A stretch of DNA of 64,000 nt from Staphylococcus lutrae (lineage in GTDB: Bacteria > Bacillota > Bacilli > Staphylococcales > Staphylococcaceae): the NCBI RefSeq assembly GCF_002101335.1, contig NZ_CP020773.1, forward strand, positions 2,108,001 through 2,172,000, read 5' to 3'. Shown here one piece after another: positions 7,625 to 15,101 of this stretch (position 1 is the first letter of the stretch; each line of letters starts with the position of its first letter). A program made the translations under genes and the position numbers. The notes below the pieces were generated by a model. The model did not search any database. It saw only the letters and a list, made by a program, of their open reading frames with translations, and was not told the origin of the DNA.

Positions 7625-8648
7625 ACATTGCGCTAATTATCCGTATTGCTTTTTCATCCTCTTCTTTATATGTTTCTTCAAGCAAATGCGAATAAACTTC
7701 AGTTGTAATAGAAATGTTTTTGTGTCCTAACCTTTTAGAAATGTAATATATGGAAACGCCTTTTGCCAGTAAATATGAACAGTGGGTATGACGTAGTGCA
7801 TGTGAAGTGATTTCTTTGATACCTAAATTATTACAATAAGCTTTTAAACGCTTATTAACTGCATTATTTGTTAACTCGCCAAAAATAGTACCGTCTAACG
7901 TTCTAGGTAATTGATCAACAGATTTGATAATATGTTTCATATCTTTTTGACTAATAGACACATAACGCGGTGAAGAATCAGTTTTATGTTCATCAATGTA
8001 TATTTCACTCTTAATTTGATTAATATATTCGCGTTTTAAATTCAAAACTCGACTTATACGACAACCAGTACATATCATTATAAACAGTACTAGTGATGAC
8101 GCGTTATCTTTAGTCATTAAATGCCTTTTTAATATTTCGTAATCTTTTAGATTGATAAACTTACTATCTTCACTTTTGTTAGGGTTACTAGCCCGATAAC
8201 TCACTTTAAAGGTTGGATTTTTTGTTATGAGACCTTCATATACAGCATCATCTAACGATGTTCTAATGTAGCCATTTAACTTTCTAATAGATTCTTTAGA
8301 ATGAGTTTTTGAAAACTCATTAATAAAGTCTTGATAGTGATACCGAGATAGATCTTTTAACTTTTTCTTTCCGACAGGGTGCTTGGAAATGTGTTCTATT
8401 GCAGCGGAATAAGATTTATATGTTTTAGGTTTCACAGTGGATTTTTTAAATGTTTCGCACCATGTTTTGAAATACTCATACAACGTCAAATTAGGTTCGT
8501 ATTCAATGCCTTGCCTTAACTCATTTAACTTGTCTAATCCTGCTGAATTAGCATCGCGCTTAGTCCTAAACCCTTTCTTACGATACCGTTTACCCTCGTA
8601 TTTAAATTCATATTGCCATTTTTTTCCGTCGTAACATCGCGTCTTCAT
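7623..8648 (-). CDS. int: Phage-type tyrosine integrase
   Basis: A 341-residue tyrosine recombinase. It has an N-terminal AP2-like arm-binding region (YDGKKWQYEFKYEGKRYRKK), a SAM-like core-binding domain (about 60-145) and a catalytic domain with the Arg in TGCRISR, HALRHTHCSYL (His-x-x-Arg-His), a second His in LGHKNIS, and the nucleophile Tyr in TTEVYSH. The start at 8648 (MKTRCYDG) follows GAGGAGGG. An earlier in-frame codon would bury that ribosome site. It lies directly next to the left att core and must have driven integration into tRNA-Arg. Confidence 0.93.
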   Translation of the reverse strand: MKTRCYDGKKWQYEFKYEGKRYRKKGFRTKRDANSAGLDKLNELRQGIEYEPNLTLYEYFKTWCETFKKSTVKPKTYKSYSAAIEHISKHPVGKKKLKDLSRYHYQDFINEFSKTHSKESIRKLNGYIRTSLDDAVYEGLITKNPTFKVSYRASNPNKSEDSKFINLKDYEILKRHLMTKDNASSLVLFIMICTGCRISRVLNLKREYINQIKSEIYIDEHKTDSSPRYVSISQKDMKHIIKSVDQLPRTLDGTIFGELTNNAVNKRLKAYCNNLGIKEITSHALRHTHCSYLLAKGVSIYYISKRLGHKNISITTEVYSHLLEETYKEEDEKAIRIISAM

Positions 8649-8714
8649 TCTATCCCTCCTCAAAAAAAGTAAAAAAAATAATAAGGGTACGGCGAGGTAC
8701 CCAGTGAATAATTC

Positions 8715-8743
8715 TTGAAATAATAATCAATGTAATTTATAAT
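8715..8743 (+). promoter_or_regulatory. SigA promoter for a plus-strand structured RNA
   Basis: TTGAAA (8715-8720), a 17-base spacer and a perfect TATAAT (8738-8743). It points away from the integrase start and towards the 3' end of the DUF3644 gene. No coding sequence follows, only the structured RNA. Confidence 0.75.
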
Positions 8744-8749
8744 ATGCTT

Positions 8750-8838
8750 AAGATAACTCGAGAAGGATTAGCTCTGGGTCCCCGAATGGGGGTAGGCGAA
8801 AGCTGAGAATTCCTATGACCCTGGGGTTATCTTTTTTT
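8750..8838 (+). ncRNA. Predicted structured small RNA facing the HEPN/DUF3644 gene
   Basis: A transcript of about 85 nt from the promoter above would run from GATAACTC to GGGTTATC and a T7 tract. Closing stem: 8752-8759 with 8824-8831 (eight pairs, one G-T). Inner pairings: AGGATT with AATTCCT, AGCT with AGCT, and a CCCC-GAAT-GGGG hairpin. GGGTC (8776-8780) can pair with GACCC (8817-8821) outside the inner stem, giving a possible pseudoknot. It is convergent with the HEPN-like gene, whose stop codon lies inside the terminal stem. It has its own promoter and terminator, so it is more than a simple terminator. Confidence 0.65.
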
Positions 8839-9810
8839 ATTTGCCTTTTTTATATTATTTATTACATTTGGGTCATGTTTTATTTCTTTAACTATGAAAT
8901 CGACAATCTGTTGAGAATACCTAGTGACATTTGCGAAATGATAAGAATATTTATCGTCATTTTTCAAGTTGTAGAATTTTATAATTAAACTCAAAGTATA
9001 GTTGTTAAATTCATTTTTTCCATCTTTTTTATCAAAGTAGTTAAATGCTAAATTTTTGGCTTTTAACTGTTTGTTAATACCGTGAATTACATTGTTAAAA
9101 CTCAATGTGTATTTATCGTTAGGGTCTTTTAACTCTTTTAAAATTTTAGCGTTATTCTCCGAATCGCTTGAAACATTTACGGAAAAATCAGCATTTTTTG
9201 GATTTTTAGTAATAATTATTGTGTTTTGCAAAGGAATTACTAAAGAATTAGAATTAGTTTTTTCTTGTGTAGCTGCTAAATCATTTTTTTGAGTTATCAA
9301 TTTTTCTGCAATAACTGGGGAATACTTTCCTCGTATTTCATCGTTGTTTAATATATCCATATTTACAGTTAAACTCAAAAAGTTTTGAGGTATTTTTCGT
9401 GTTATATCTATATTATGGAATTTTTGTAGTTGCTCTGAAAAATTTAAAATATTAGCTTGAAAAAAGGGGGCATAAACTGTCTCATAGTCTTCTGTAACCA
9501 AATGAGTACTTATATTCCTTAAATCTATAATCTTTTCCAGATTAATTCTTAAAGGTTGATTCTTATCAGTGTAAATAATTTTGATTACATCAGATAAATT
9601 TAAAGTTCTGTTTGGGTTGTCTGAATAATATATAGATTTCCCCTCTTTTAATAATTTAGCTTTTAACATCAATTCCCAAGCATTACATATAAAGAATGAA
9701 AAACCTTCAATCCTATATTTAATTGTAGGTTTATTATACAGTTCTAATCCCATAATAAATGCTTCTTGACATTTTTTTAATAATCGTTTTTGTAAATTTT
9801 CTCTTTCCAT
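8827..9810 (-). CDS. DUF3644/HEPN-like protein, candidate anti-phage effector
   Basis: A 327-residue protein. Residues about 10-110 resemble the helical DUF3644 domain (FSFFICNAWELMLKAKLL, then KIIDLRNISTH). R98-N-I-S-T-H103 is an R-x4-H motif as in HEPN ribonucleases, which cut RNA in many abortive-infection and toxin-antitoxin systems. The C-terminal half is Lys/Asn-rich and unassigned. The gene lies between integrase and CI repressor, a known cargo slot for superinfection-exclusion genes in Gram-positive temperate phages. A structured RNA is encoded head-on at its 3' end. The ribosome site GGAGG lies before ATG. RNase activity is inferred. Confidence 0.65.
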   Translation of the reverse strand: MERENLQKRLLKKCQEAFIMGLELYNKPTIKYRIEGFSFFICNAWELMLKAKLLKEGKSIYYSDNPNRTLNLSDVIKIIYTDKNQPLRINLEKIIDLRNISTHLVTEDYETVYAPFFQANILNFSEQLQKFHNIDITRKIPQNFLSLTVNMDILNNDEIRGKYSPVIAEKLITQKNDLAATQEKTNSNSLVIPLQNTIIITKNPKNADFSVNVSSDSENNAKILKELKDPNDKYTLSFNNVIHGINKQLKAKNLAFNYFDKKDGKNEFNNYTLSLIIKFYNLKNDDKYSYHFANVTRYSQQIVDFIVKEIKHDPNVINNIKKANKKR

Positions 9811-9857
9811 CCCTCAACCTCCAATTTAATAGGGTAGGCGTGCTAGCCCTTTAAAAA

Positions 9858-10367
9858 TCATTTGTTCGCTATAACTTTTAACAATTCAATGATTTCTTCG
9901 TTCTGTTTTATAATTTTGTCATTTTGAGCTATTTGTATAAAATTTTGTTTTTGATGGGTCATATAATAATTATATGTAGCTTGTTTTTCCATATCAAAAG
10001 TCAATTTTCCAAAAGCGTGATAAAAATTGTCAAAGTTTGCTAATATCTGCTGCTTTTGAAAGACTTCTATTGTAGTGTTTGAAGGATTGTAAATACCTTG
10101 AGTAGCAAAGAATTTAGTTATTCTCTCTTTTTGAGATTCTTTGCTCTCTTTAATTTTAAGTTGCTTGGTTTTTACTTGTTCTTCTTTAAGTCTTTTTTCT
10201 TCTTTTAAAAGATCAATTGGATTATCGTTTAGCCATTCCCAAACAACATTATCTTTTTGTTCACGTGTTAAAGATTTGTACACCTGCTTTTCTTCTGTTG
10301 TTAATGTTCCTTTATACTTAGTTTCATTCCAACTTATTTTAGTTTGTTCTTTAAAATTTCTAGTCAT
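9858..10367 (-). CDS. Hypothetical phage cargo protein, coiled-coil
   Basis: A 169-residue, highly charged protein with no signal or membrane segment. Residues about 50-85 are rich in Lys/Glu/Gln and look coiled-coil (LKEEKRLKEEQVKTKQLK). The C-terminus (KIIKQNEEIIELLKVIANK) is a second amphipathic helix. It lies 47 bases upstream of the DUF3644 gene in the same direction and a good SD (AAGGAG) precedes it, so the two may be one operon. I do not recognise a family. Confidence 0.6.
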   Translation of the reverse strand: MTRNFKEQTKISWNETKYKGTLTTEEKQVYKSLTREQKDNVVWEWLNDNPIDLLKEEKRLKEEQVKTKQLKIKESKESQKERITKFFATQGIYNPSNTTIEVFQKQQILANFDNFYHAFGKLTFDMEKQATYNYYMTHQKQNFIQIAQNDKIIKQNEEIIELLKVIANK

Positions 10368-10414
10368 TATGTATCACTCCTTGTTTTTATATAAAGCGCC
10401 TCGAGGGCGCCTTG

Positions 10415-11041
10415 TTAATAAAATTTCATGCTTGAAACAACTTTACCAACGACTTTAATTTCATCGTCATTTGTATAAACTTGTGGTAAATGGTCGCTAT
10501 TGTTAGATTCAGGTAATAAAATAATTTTATCTTCGTTGTATCTAATTCGTTTTACAGTTGCGTTATATCCATTGACGTTTACTACGCCAATTTGACCATT
10601 TTCTACCACAGAATCTTTTTCTACTACTACAACATCGCCTTCACGAAATTCTTTGTCCATTGAATCGCCAAAAACTTTTAATCCGAACAACTCTTTGCCA
10701 CCTTTAGTCATTTGAGAAGGTATGTATGTATATTCGATTATATTTTCTTCTGTGTAGATAGGTAATCCAGCACTTATTTTTGCTACAACTGGAATTGCTG
10801 TGACAGGTAATGTGTCGATTTGAGGTTTGGTTTTATCCTCGACTAAATCTGATTTATTCACATTAAAGTAATTTGCTAATAGCTCGATTTTATCTATTCT
10901 TGGGTAAGTTTTTGCATTAATCCAATCGGATAAAGTTGTATATTTCACTTTCAAATCTGTTGATAATTGCTTTCTGTCAACGTTATTTTCCTTCATCAAA
11001 CGTCGAATATTTTTAGACATTACTTCTTTATTACCTAACAT
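10415..11041 (-). CDS. CI-type phage repressor (XRE HTH plus S24 autocleavage domain)
   Basis: 208 residues. The N-terminal helix-turn-helix (KNIRRLMKENNVDRKQLS to TTLSDWINAKTYPRIDKI) is followed by an S24 peptidase-like domain with the catalytic Ser in FGDSMDKEF and a Lys in NATVKRIR. It is a LexA/CI-type repressor that self-cleaves with RecA, so the remnant should still be SOS-responsive. The start at 11041 follows AAAGGAG. The operators lie directly upstream, between this gene and the divergent cro-like start. Confidence 0.92.
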   Translation of the reverse strand: MLGNKEVMSKNIRRLMKENNVDRKQLSTDLKVKYTTLSDWINAKTYPRIDKIELLANYFNVNKSDLVEDKTKPQIDTLPVTAIPVVAKISAGLPIYTEENIIEYTYIPSQMTKGGKELFGLKVFGDSMDKEFREGDVVVVEKDSVVENGQIGVVNVNGYNATVKRIRYNEDKIILLPESNNSDHLPQVYTNDDEIKVVGKVVSSMKFY

Positions 11042-11079
11042 GTTTACCACTCCTTTCATCTAATAGCTTAATCTTATTA

Positions 11080-11155
11080 TACGGCTTTTCCGTAAATCAT
11101 ACAACAAAAAAATAAAAAATACGGTTTAAGTGTTGGAATTACGATTTAACCGTAA
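11080..11155. promoter_or_regulatory. CI/Cro operator region
   Basis: There are at least three related sites: TACGGCTTTTCCGTA (11080-11094), the half site TACGGTTTAA (11120-11129) and TTACGATTTAACCGTAA (11139-11155). All carry the ACGG/CCGT arms and lie between the divergent repressor and cro-like starts, as expected for a lysogeny switch. Confidence 0.75.
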
Positions 11156-11192
11156 TATACTTTAGTCAGTTCTTAAGAAATGAGGTGGAAAA

Positions 11193-12646
11193 ATGGGCGT
11201 AAAAGTAGAAAGAGAACCGTATACACTGAAGATGTTACGTGCTAAATATGATTTGACCCAGTCAGAAGCAGGTAAAAACGCTGAATCTAACAAACCTATT
11301 TATAAAGTAGTAAACAGAATATTATTTACATCGTCAAGAATTGAAGTTGTTAAAGCAAATCATTTTGTTCACTATATTTCTGATTCTCAAAACAAAACAA
11401 ACAAACCAAATAAAATTGTGATTAAGAATGCTAACACAGGACTATCTACAATTGATGTTTATAAATATAGAAATGATTTAGATATTAATGAATTACCTCA
11501 TTTTTTTGTTGATCGTTTGAATGTTTGGGCGTGCAGGCCAATTGAAGAAGCTGTTAATAACTATAGTAATGCAGTAGTTTTGTCTATCACTGAAACAATG
11601 CTGTTAGTGATAATTATAAGATGAATGAAATTGAATGCTTGTCGTTAGCTGAATCAATATTGAAAGCTAACAATAAAAAAATGAGTGTCTATAATATAAT
11701 CATCGACAAAGGCGCTTGGAGAACGTTCAAACTGCACACTGGTAAAGATTCTTTAAAGTCTAGTAGTTTTGCTTCTAAAGAGTATCAAAAGGCTGTCAAC
11801 GAGCTAATTAAGCTATTTAACGATAAAGATAATATACTCAACAGCAAACCTAAGGATATTATCGAAAAAGTGCGTATAAGAACAGTTGTTAAAGAAAATA
11901 CAAAATTCGTTCCAAGTGCATTAAAGCCTAGTAGCGATATTAAGGATAATCAAGATAGTAAGATTGACAGAATTATTAGCAACTACACTTTAAAAGAAGC
12001 GTTAAATATTCAATTTAGTTTAAGTACTAAACCACAAACGAATAATGGTGTTAGTTGGTATAATGCAACTTTATCGCAAACTAAATCAGCTATGGACACT
12101 AACAAAATCTTTAACAACAACGTACAAGTTTATCAGTTTTTGAAGCTGAATCAATATCAAGGAATTTCAGTTGATAAGTTAAACAAGTTGCTTGTAGGTA
12201 AAGGGACTTTACAGAATCAAGGTCAAGCGTTTGCTGATGGTTGTAAAAAGTACGGCGTTAATGAAATCTATCTGATTGCACACGCATTTTTAGAAAGTGC
12301 TAATGGTACATCATTTTTTGCGAGTGGTAAAACTGGTGTATATAACTATTTCGGCATAGGTGCTTTTGACAACAATCCAAATAACGCAATGGGATTCGCA
12401 CGCAGTCATGGATGGACATCACCTACTAAAGCGATTATTGGTGGTGCCGAATTTGTTGGGAAAGGGTATTTCGATGTAGGTCAAAATACTTTGTATCGTA
12501 TGCGTTGGAACCCGAAAAAACCAGGCACACATCAATATGCGACGGATATTGGATGGGCGAGCGTGCAGGCGCAAATGATTAGTTCGATGTATAAAAACAT
12601 AGGATTAAAAGGTGAATATTTTATATATGACCAATACAAAAAATAA
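11193..12646 (+). pseudogene. Deletion fusion of a cro-like start to a truncated, frameshifted tail-associated glucosaminidase
   Basis: Residues 1-28 of the first open frame (LKMLRAKYDLTQSEAGK) read like a Cro/XRE N-terminus that stops mid-domain. The sequence then switches to tail-lysin-like protein (VVNRILFTSSRIEVVK, NKIVIKNANTG). Near 11600 the frame is lost. Adding one A in the run at 11593-11600 would restore a frame ending in NAVSDNYKMNEIE, which joins directly to the next open frame at 11621-12646. That part ends in a glucosaminidase (Atl-like) domain (LIAHAFLESANGTSFFASG, GVYNYFGIGAFDN). So replication, packaging and structural genes are deleted and the lysin has lost its N-terminus. 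The C-terminal 341 residues could still be made from the ATG at 11621. Confidence 0.7.
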
Positions 12647-12665
12647 AATTATGGGGGCATTTGGA

Positions 12666-12920
12666 ATGATTAACTGGAAAATTAGAATAAAACAAAAAAC
12701 ATTTTGGGTGGCGATTTTGTCAGCCATTTTTTTATTCGCACAAAACATTGCTAAAATCTTTGGATATGATATTGAGGTTTACACAACACAATTAACTGAC
12801 ACATTAAACGGTGTATTAGGGTTTTTAGTGTTAGTTGGTGTGATTCAAGACCCGACTACATCTGGTATTGGCGATAGTGATCAAGCGCTTAATTACGAAG
12901 AGCCTAGACAAAAATATTGA
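12666..12920 (+). CDS. Phage holin
   Basis: An 84-residue protein starting MINWKIRIKQKTFWVA. It has two hydrophobic segments (FWVAILSAIFLFAQNIAKIFG and TLNGVLGFLVLVGVIQ) and a polar tail with DPTTSGIGDS, the classic phi-LC3-type staphylococcal and lactococcal holin pattern. Holins form pores that let the endolysin reach the wall. The start at 12666 matches the usual MINW N-terminus. An upstream in-frame ATG would add 18 unrelated residues. It is directly followed by the endolysin. Confidence 0.9.
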   Translation: MINWKIRIKQKTFWVAILSAIFLFAQNIAKIFGYDIEVYTTQLTDTLNGVLGFLVLVGVIQDPTTSGIGDSDQALNYEEPRQKY

Positions 12921-12932
12921 GAGGTGAATGAC

Positions 12933-13688
12933 ATGAAAACATATAGCGAGGCAATAAGTCGTTTACGTTGGTACGAAGGGAGATACATTGATTTTGACGG
13001 CTACTGGGCATACCAGTGCATGGACTTAGCTGTTGATTACATTTATTGGTTGTTAGGCATTCGAATGTGGGGGAACGCTAAAGATGCGATTAACAACGAC
13101 TTTAAAAACATGGCTACAATTTATGAAAATACACCTTTATTCGTGCCGCAAGTGGGTGATGTGGCGGTGTTTAGGAATGGTATTTATAAGCAGTACGGTC
13201 ACATTGGTATTGTTTATAATAGTGGTAACACAAACCAGTTCTTAATTTTAGAGCAAAATTTTGATGGCAATGCCAATACCCCCGCAAAATTAAGATGGGA
13301 CAATTACTATGGATGTACGCATTTTATCCGTCCTCATTATAAAAACGAGAACACTGCTTCTAAAATAGCTAATAAGATTAATCCGCCATCACACAAGGCT
13401 GCAGGTAATGGAGCTAGTAAGATTGTCAGTGGCAGTAGAGCGCCTTATAACCTCAAATGGTCAAAAGGTGCTTATTTTAATGCGAAAGTGGACGGCTTAG
13501 GCGCTACATCAGCGACACGATATGGTGATAACCGTGCAAATTATCGTTTTGACGTCGGACAAGCTGAATACGTACCAGGTACTTTAATTTATGTTTTTGA
13601 AATCATTGATGGTTGGTGTCGCATCTATTGGAATAATCATAATGAATGGATTTGGCACGAAAGATTGATTGTAAAAGAAGTATTCTGA
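12933..13688 (+). CDS. CHAP-domain endolysin with C-terminal SH3b-like domain
   Basis: A 251-residue cell-wall hydrolase. The N-terminal CHAP domain has the catalytic Cys in WAYQCMDL (C29), His in YGHIGIV (H90) and the Glu/Asn pair in LEQNFDG. After a Ser/Asn/Lys linker the C-terminal about 100 residues (NLKWSKGAYFNAKVDG to WIWHERLIV) form an SH3b-like wall-binding domain. ATG at 12933 lies six bases after GAGAGGTG. An in-frame GTG at 12924 is part of that ribosome site. With the holin it makes an apparently intact lysis cassette in an otherwise deleted prophage. Confidence 0.92.
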   Translation: MKTYSEAISRLRWYEGRYIDFDGYWAYQCMDLAVDYIYWLLGIRMWGNAKDAINNDFKNMATIYENTPLFVPQVGDVAVFRNGIYKQYGHIGIVYNSGNTNQFLILEQNFDGNANTPAKLRWDNYYGCTHFIRPHYKNENTASKIANKINPPSHKAAGNGASKIVSGSRAPYNLKWSKGAYFNAKVDGLGATSATRYGDNRANYRFDVGQAEYVPGTLIYVFEIIDGWCRIYWNNHNEWIWHERLIVKEVF

Positions 13689-13733
13689 TTACAAAAATAA
13701 AGTATGATATACTATGTATATCCACGACATGAA

Positions 13734-13763
13734 AGGGCGGTCATTGCGACTGCCCTGTTTTTT
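13734..13763 (+). terminator. Terminator after the lysis cassette
   Basis: AGGGCGGTC and GACTGCCCT form a nine-pair stem (one G-T), followed by a T6 tract. Confidence 0.9.
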
Positions 13764-13844
13764 GTATGATAATAACGATTTTAGCATAATTACACAACAT
13801 AACACATACAGCTATGGTTTCCATCTTTAATATTAATAAATCAA

Positions 13845-13872
13845 TTGAAATAAAACAATATTATGTTATACT
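13845..13872 (+). promoter_or_regulatory. Promoter of the second bacteriocin-like module
   Basis: TTGAAA (13845-13850), a 16-base spacer and TATACT (13867-13872), with TG one base upstream (extended -10). It lies about 50 bases before the start codon. The cargo therefore has its own promoter, independent of phage control. Confidence 0.75.
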
Positions 13873-13923
13873 ACAAATTAGAAAGTTGAAAAAGGAATAA
13901 TTTTATAAAAAGGAGATTTTAAT

Positions 13924-14445
13924 ATGAAGAAGTATTCTAAAAAAACATCTTTATTATTATTGTCTAGTTTGTTATTTGTTACTCCTATTGCATTTTCATC
14001 TGGTTCTGTTATTGCTAACGCTGAAGAAAAAGCGGATAACTCTCAATTAAAAACTAAATATTTGAGCAATCAAGATTTGTTTGACGAGCTTGAGAAGCAA
14101 GGTTATAAATTAGAAGATATATTCACAAAAGAAGAAATAAAAAAGTATAAAGCTGAAGACAAATTAAGAGCAGGTAAAACTCAATATATTGTAACTGGGG
14201 AAGATTCAGCGACATTGTATCTTTCATCTGCATACACTAAAACGATAGCTGCATTAGGTGCTGCTGGAATTAGTGTGATTGCTGCGTTAACTGGTGGTAT
14301 ACCTGGGGCTGCAGCTGGAGGTTTCTTTGGTAGTATAGCAGCATCTAATGTTGATACTAGTAAAGGGATTTATATAAAATTCAAATCTAAAAAGAATTCG
14401 GATGGTGTGTATGTTTTAACACCAATAAAATGGGGTTATCAGTAA
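13924..14445 (+). CDS. Secreted Gly/Ala-helix protein, bacteriocin-like (module 2)
   Basis: A 173-residue precursor with a clear signal peptide (KKTSLLLLSSLLFVTPIAF, likely cleaved after NAEE or ANA near residue 33). The charged mid-region (LFDELEKQGYKLEDIF) is followed by a hydrophobic Gly/Ala helix (IAALGAAGISVIAALTGG, PGAAAGGFFGSIAAS) and a beta-like tail ending KWGYQ. It has no Cys, unlike modules 1 and 3. The helix resembles membrane-inserting bacteriocins. The gene sits after the endolysin, the position where staphylococcal phages carry moron genes such as luk or sak. SD AAGGAG, own promoter. The activity is inferred. Confidence 0.6.
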   Translation: MKKYSKKTSLLLLSSLLFVTPIAFSSGSVIANAEEKADNSQLKTKYLSNQDLFDELEKQGYKLEDIFTKEEIKKYKAEDKLRAGKTQYIVTGEDSATLYLSSAYTKTIAALGAAGISVIAALTGGIPGAAAGGFFGSIAASNVDTSKGIYIKFKSKKNSDGVYVLTPIKWGYQ

Positions 14446-14455
14446 GGGTGATTTT

Positions 14456-14653
14456 ATGGATAGGTTTAAATTTTCTTTAAAAGTTGGTATTTTATCACTA
14501 CTACTATTCTGTACTTTGAATTATTTAGTTCCTATGCCTGACGATTTTATCATGATAATTATTTATTCCATTGTCTATGTTGCTTTGCTCATGTTTTTAA
14601 TTTATATATTTTTACCGTTAAAAACTACAAAGCAAAGAAAGAATAAACTTTAA
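14456..14653 (+). CDS. Small two-helix membrane protein, putative immunity partner (module 2)
   Basis: 65 residues: FKFSLKVGILSLLLFCTLNY, a PMPDDF turn, IMIIIYSIVYVALLMFLIYI and a basic tail (TTKQRKNKL). It begins 10 bases after the module 2 secreted protein with a weak SD (AAGGGTG), so it is in one operon. Size, two helices and the PDD turn match the 66-residue partner of module 1. Confidence 0.6.
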   Translation: MDRFKFSLKVGILSLLLFCTLNYLVPMPDDFIMIIIYSIVYVALLMFLIYIFLPLKTTKQRKNKL

Positions 14654-14682
14654 GAGATTGCTATTTTTTAAACGAATCTCTT
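14652..14682 (+). terminator. Inverted repeat after module 2
   Basis: AAGAGATT and AATCTCTT are separated by 15 bases. There is no T run after the stem. Possible weak terminator. Confidence 0.4.
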
Positions 14683-14688
14683 CCAGAC

Positions 14689-14766
14689 TTGACAGTTCTT
14701 ATTATAAAGTTATTATATAACGAAATATTCAACCACCCATGCTAGTTAACGGGTGGTTATTTCTAT
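14689..14766 (+). ncRNA. Promoter followed directly by a terminator hairpin (candidate small RNA)
   Basis: TTGACA (14689-14694) and TATTAT/TATATA (14711-14719) are followed within about 15 bases by AACCACCC...GGGTGGTT (14731-14758) and a T-rich tract. Any transcript would be only about 40 nt. It may be the remnant of a phage type I toxin-antitoxin RNA or a decoy. No peptide is encoded. Confidence 0.35.
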
Positions 14767-14851
14767 TTTCTGATTAATTTGTTATAGCCCCAATTTTAAT
14801 GATTGCCTATTTTTACAGTTAATAACGCAACTTAAATATAAATTAAAGGAT

Positions 14852-14932
14852 TTGAGTTACCTTTATTGATGTTATATAATGAATGTGTGTAGTAGCAATC
14901 AACGTCTTTCCCCGATGTTGATTGCGTTTTTT
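14852..14932 (+). ncRNA. Second promoter-terminator unit (candidate small RNA)
   Basis: TTGAGT (14852-14857), a 17-base spacer and TATAAT (14875-14880) are followed by GCAATCAAC...GTTGATTGC (14895-14925) and a T6 tract. The predicted RNA is about 45 nt and nearly all hairpin. It has the same layout as the unit 160 bases upstream. Confidence 0.4.
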
Positions 14933-15101
14933 AATATTTTCTATTTTTATTGTGTTAAATGTATTGTATAATTACATTACTACACATAGAAAGAGGTTAA
15001 GGGGAACGGTGAAAAATGAAATTTCTAATATCATAGAAAATGGATTATTAAACATTTATTGTGGTGAAAAGAAAAGTACAAATAAAGACAAGTATTATTT
15101 A

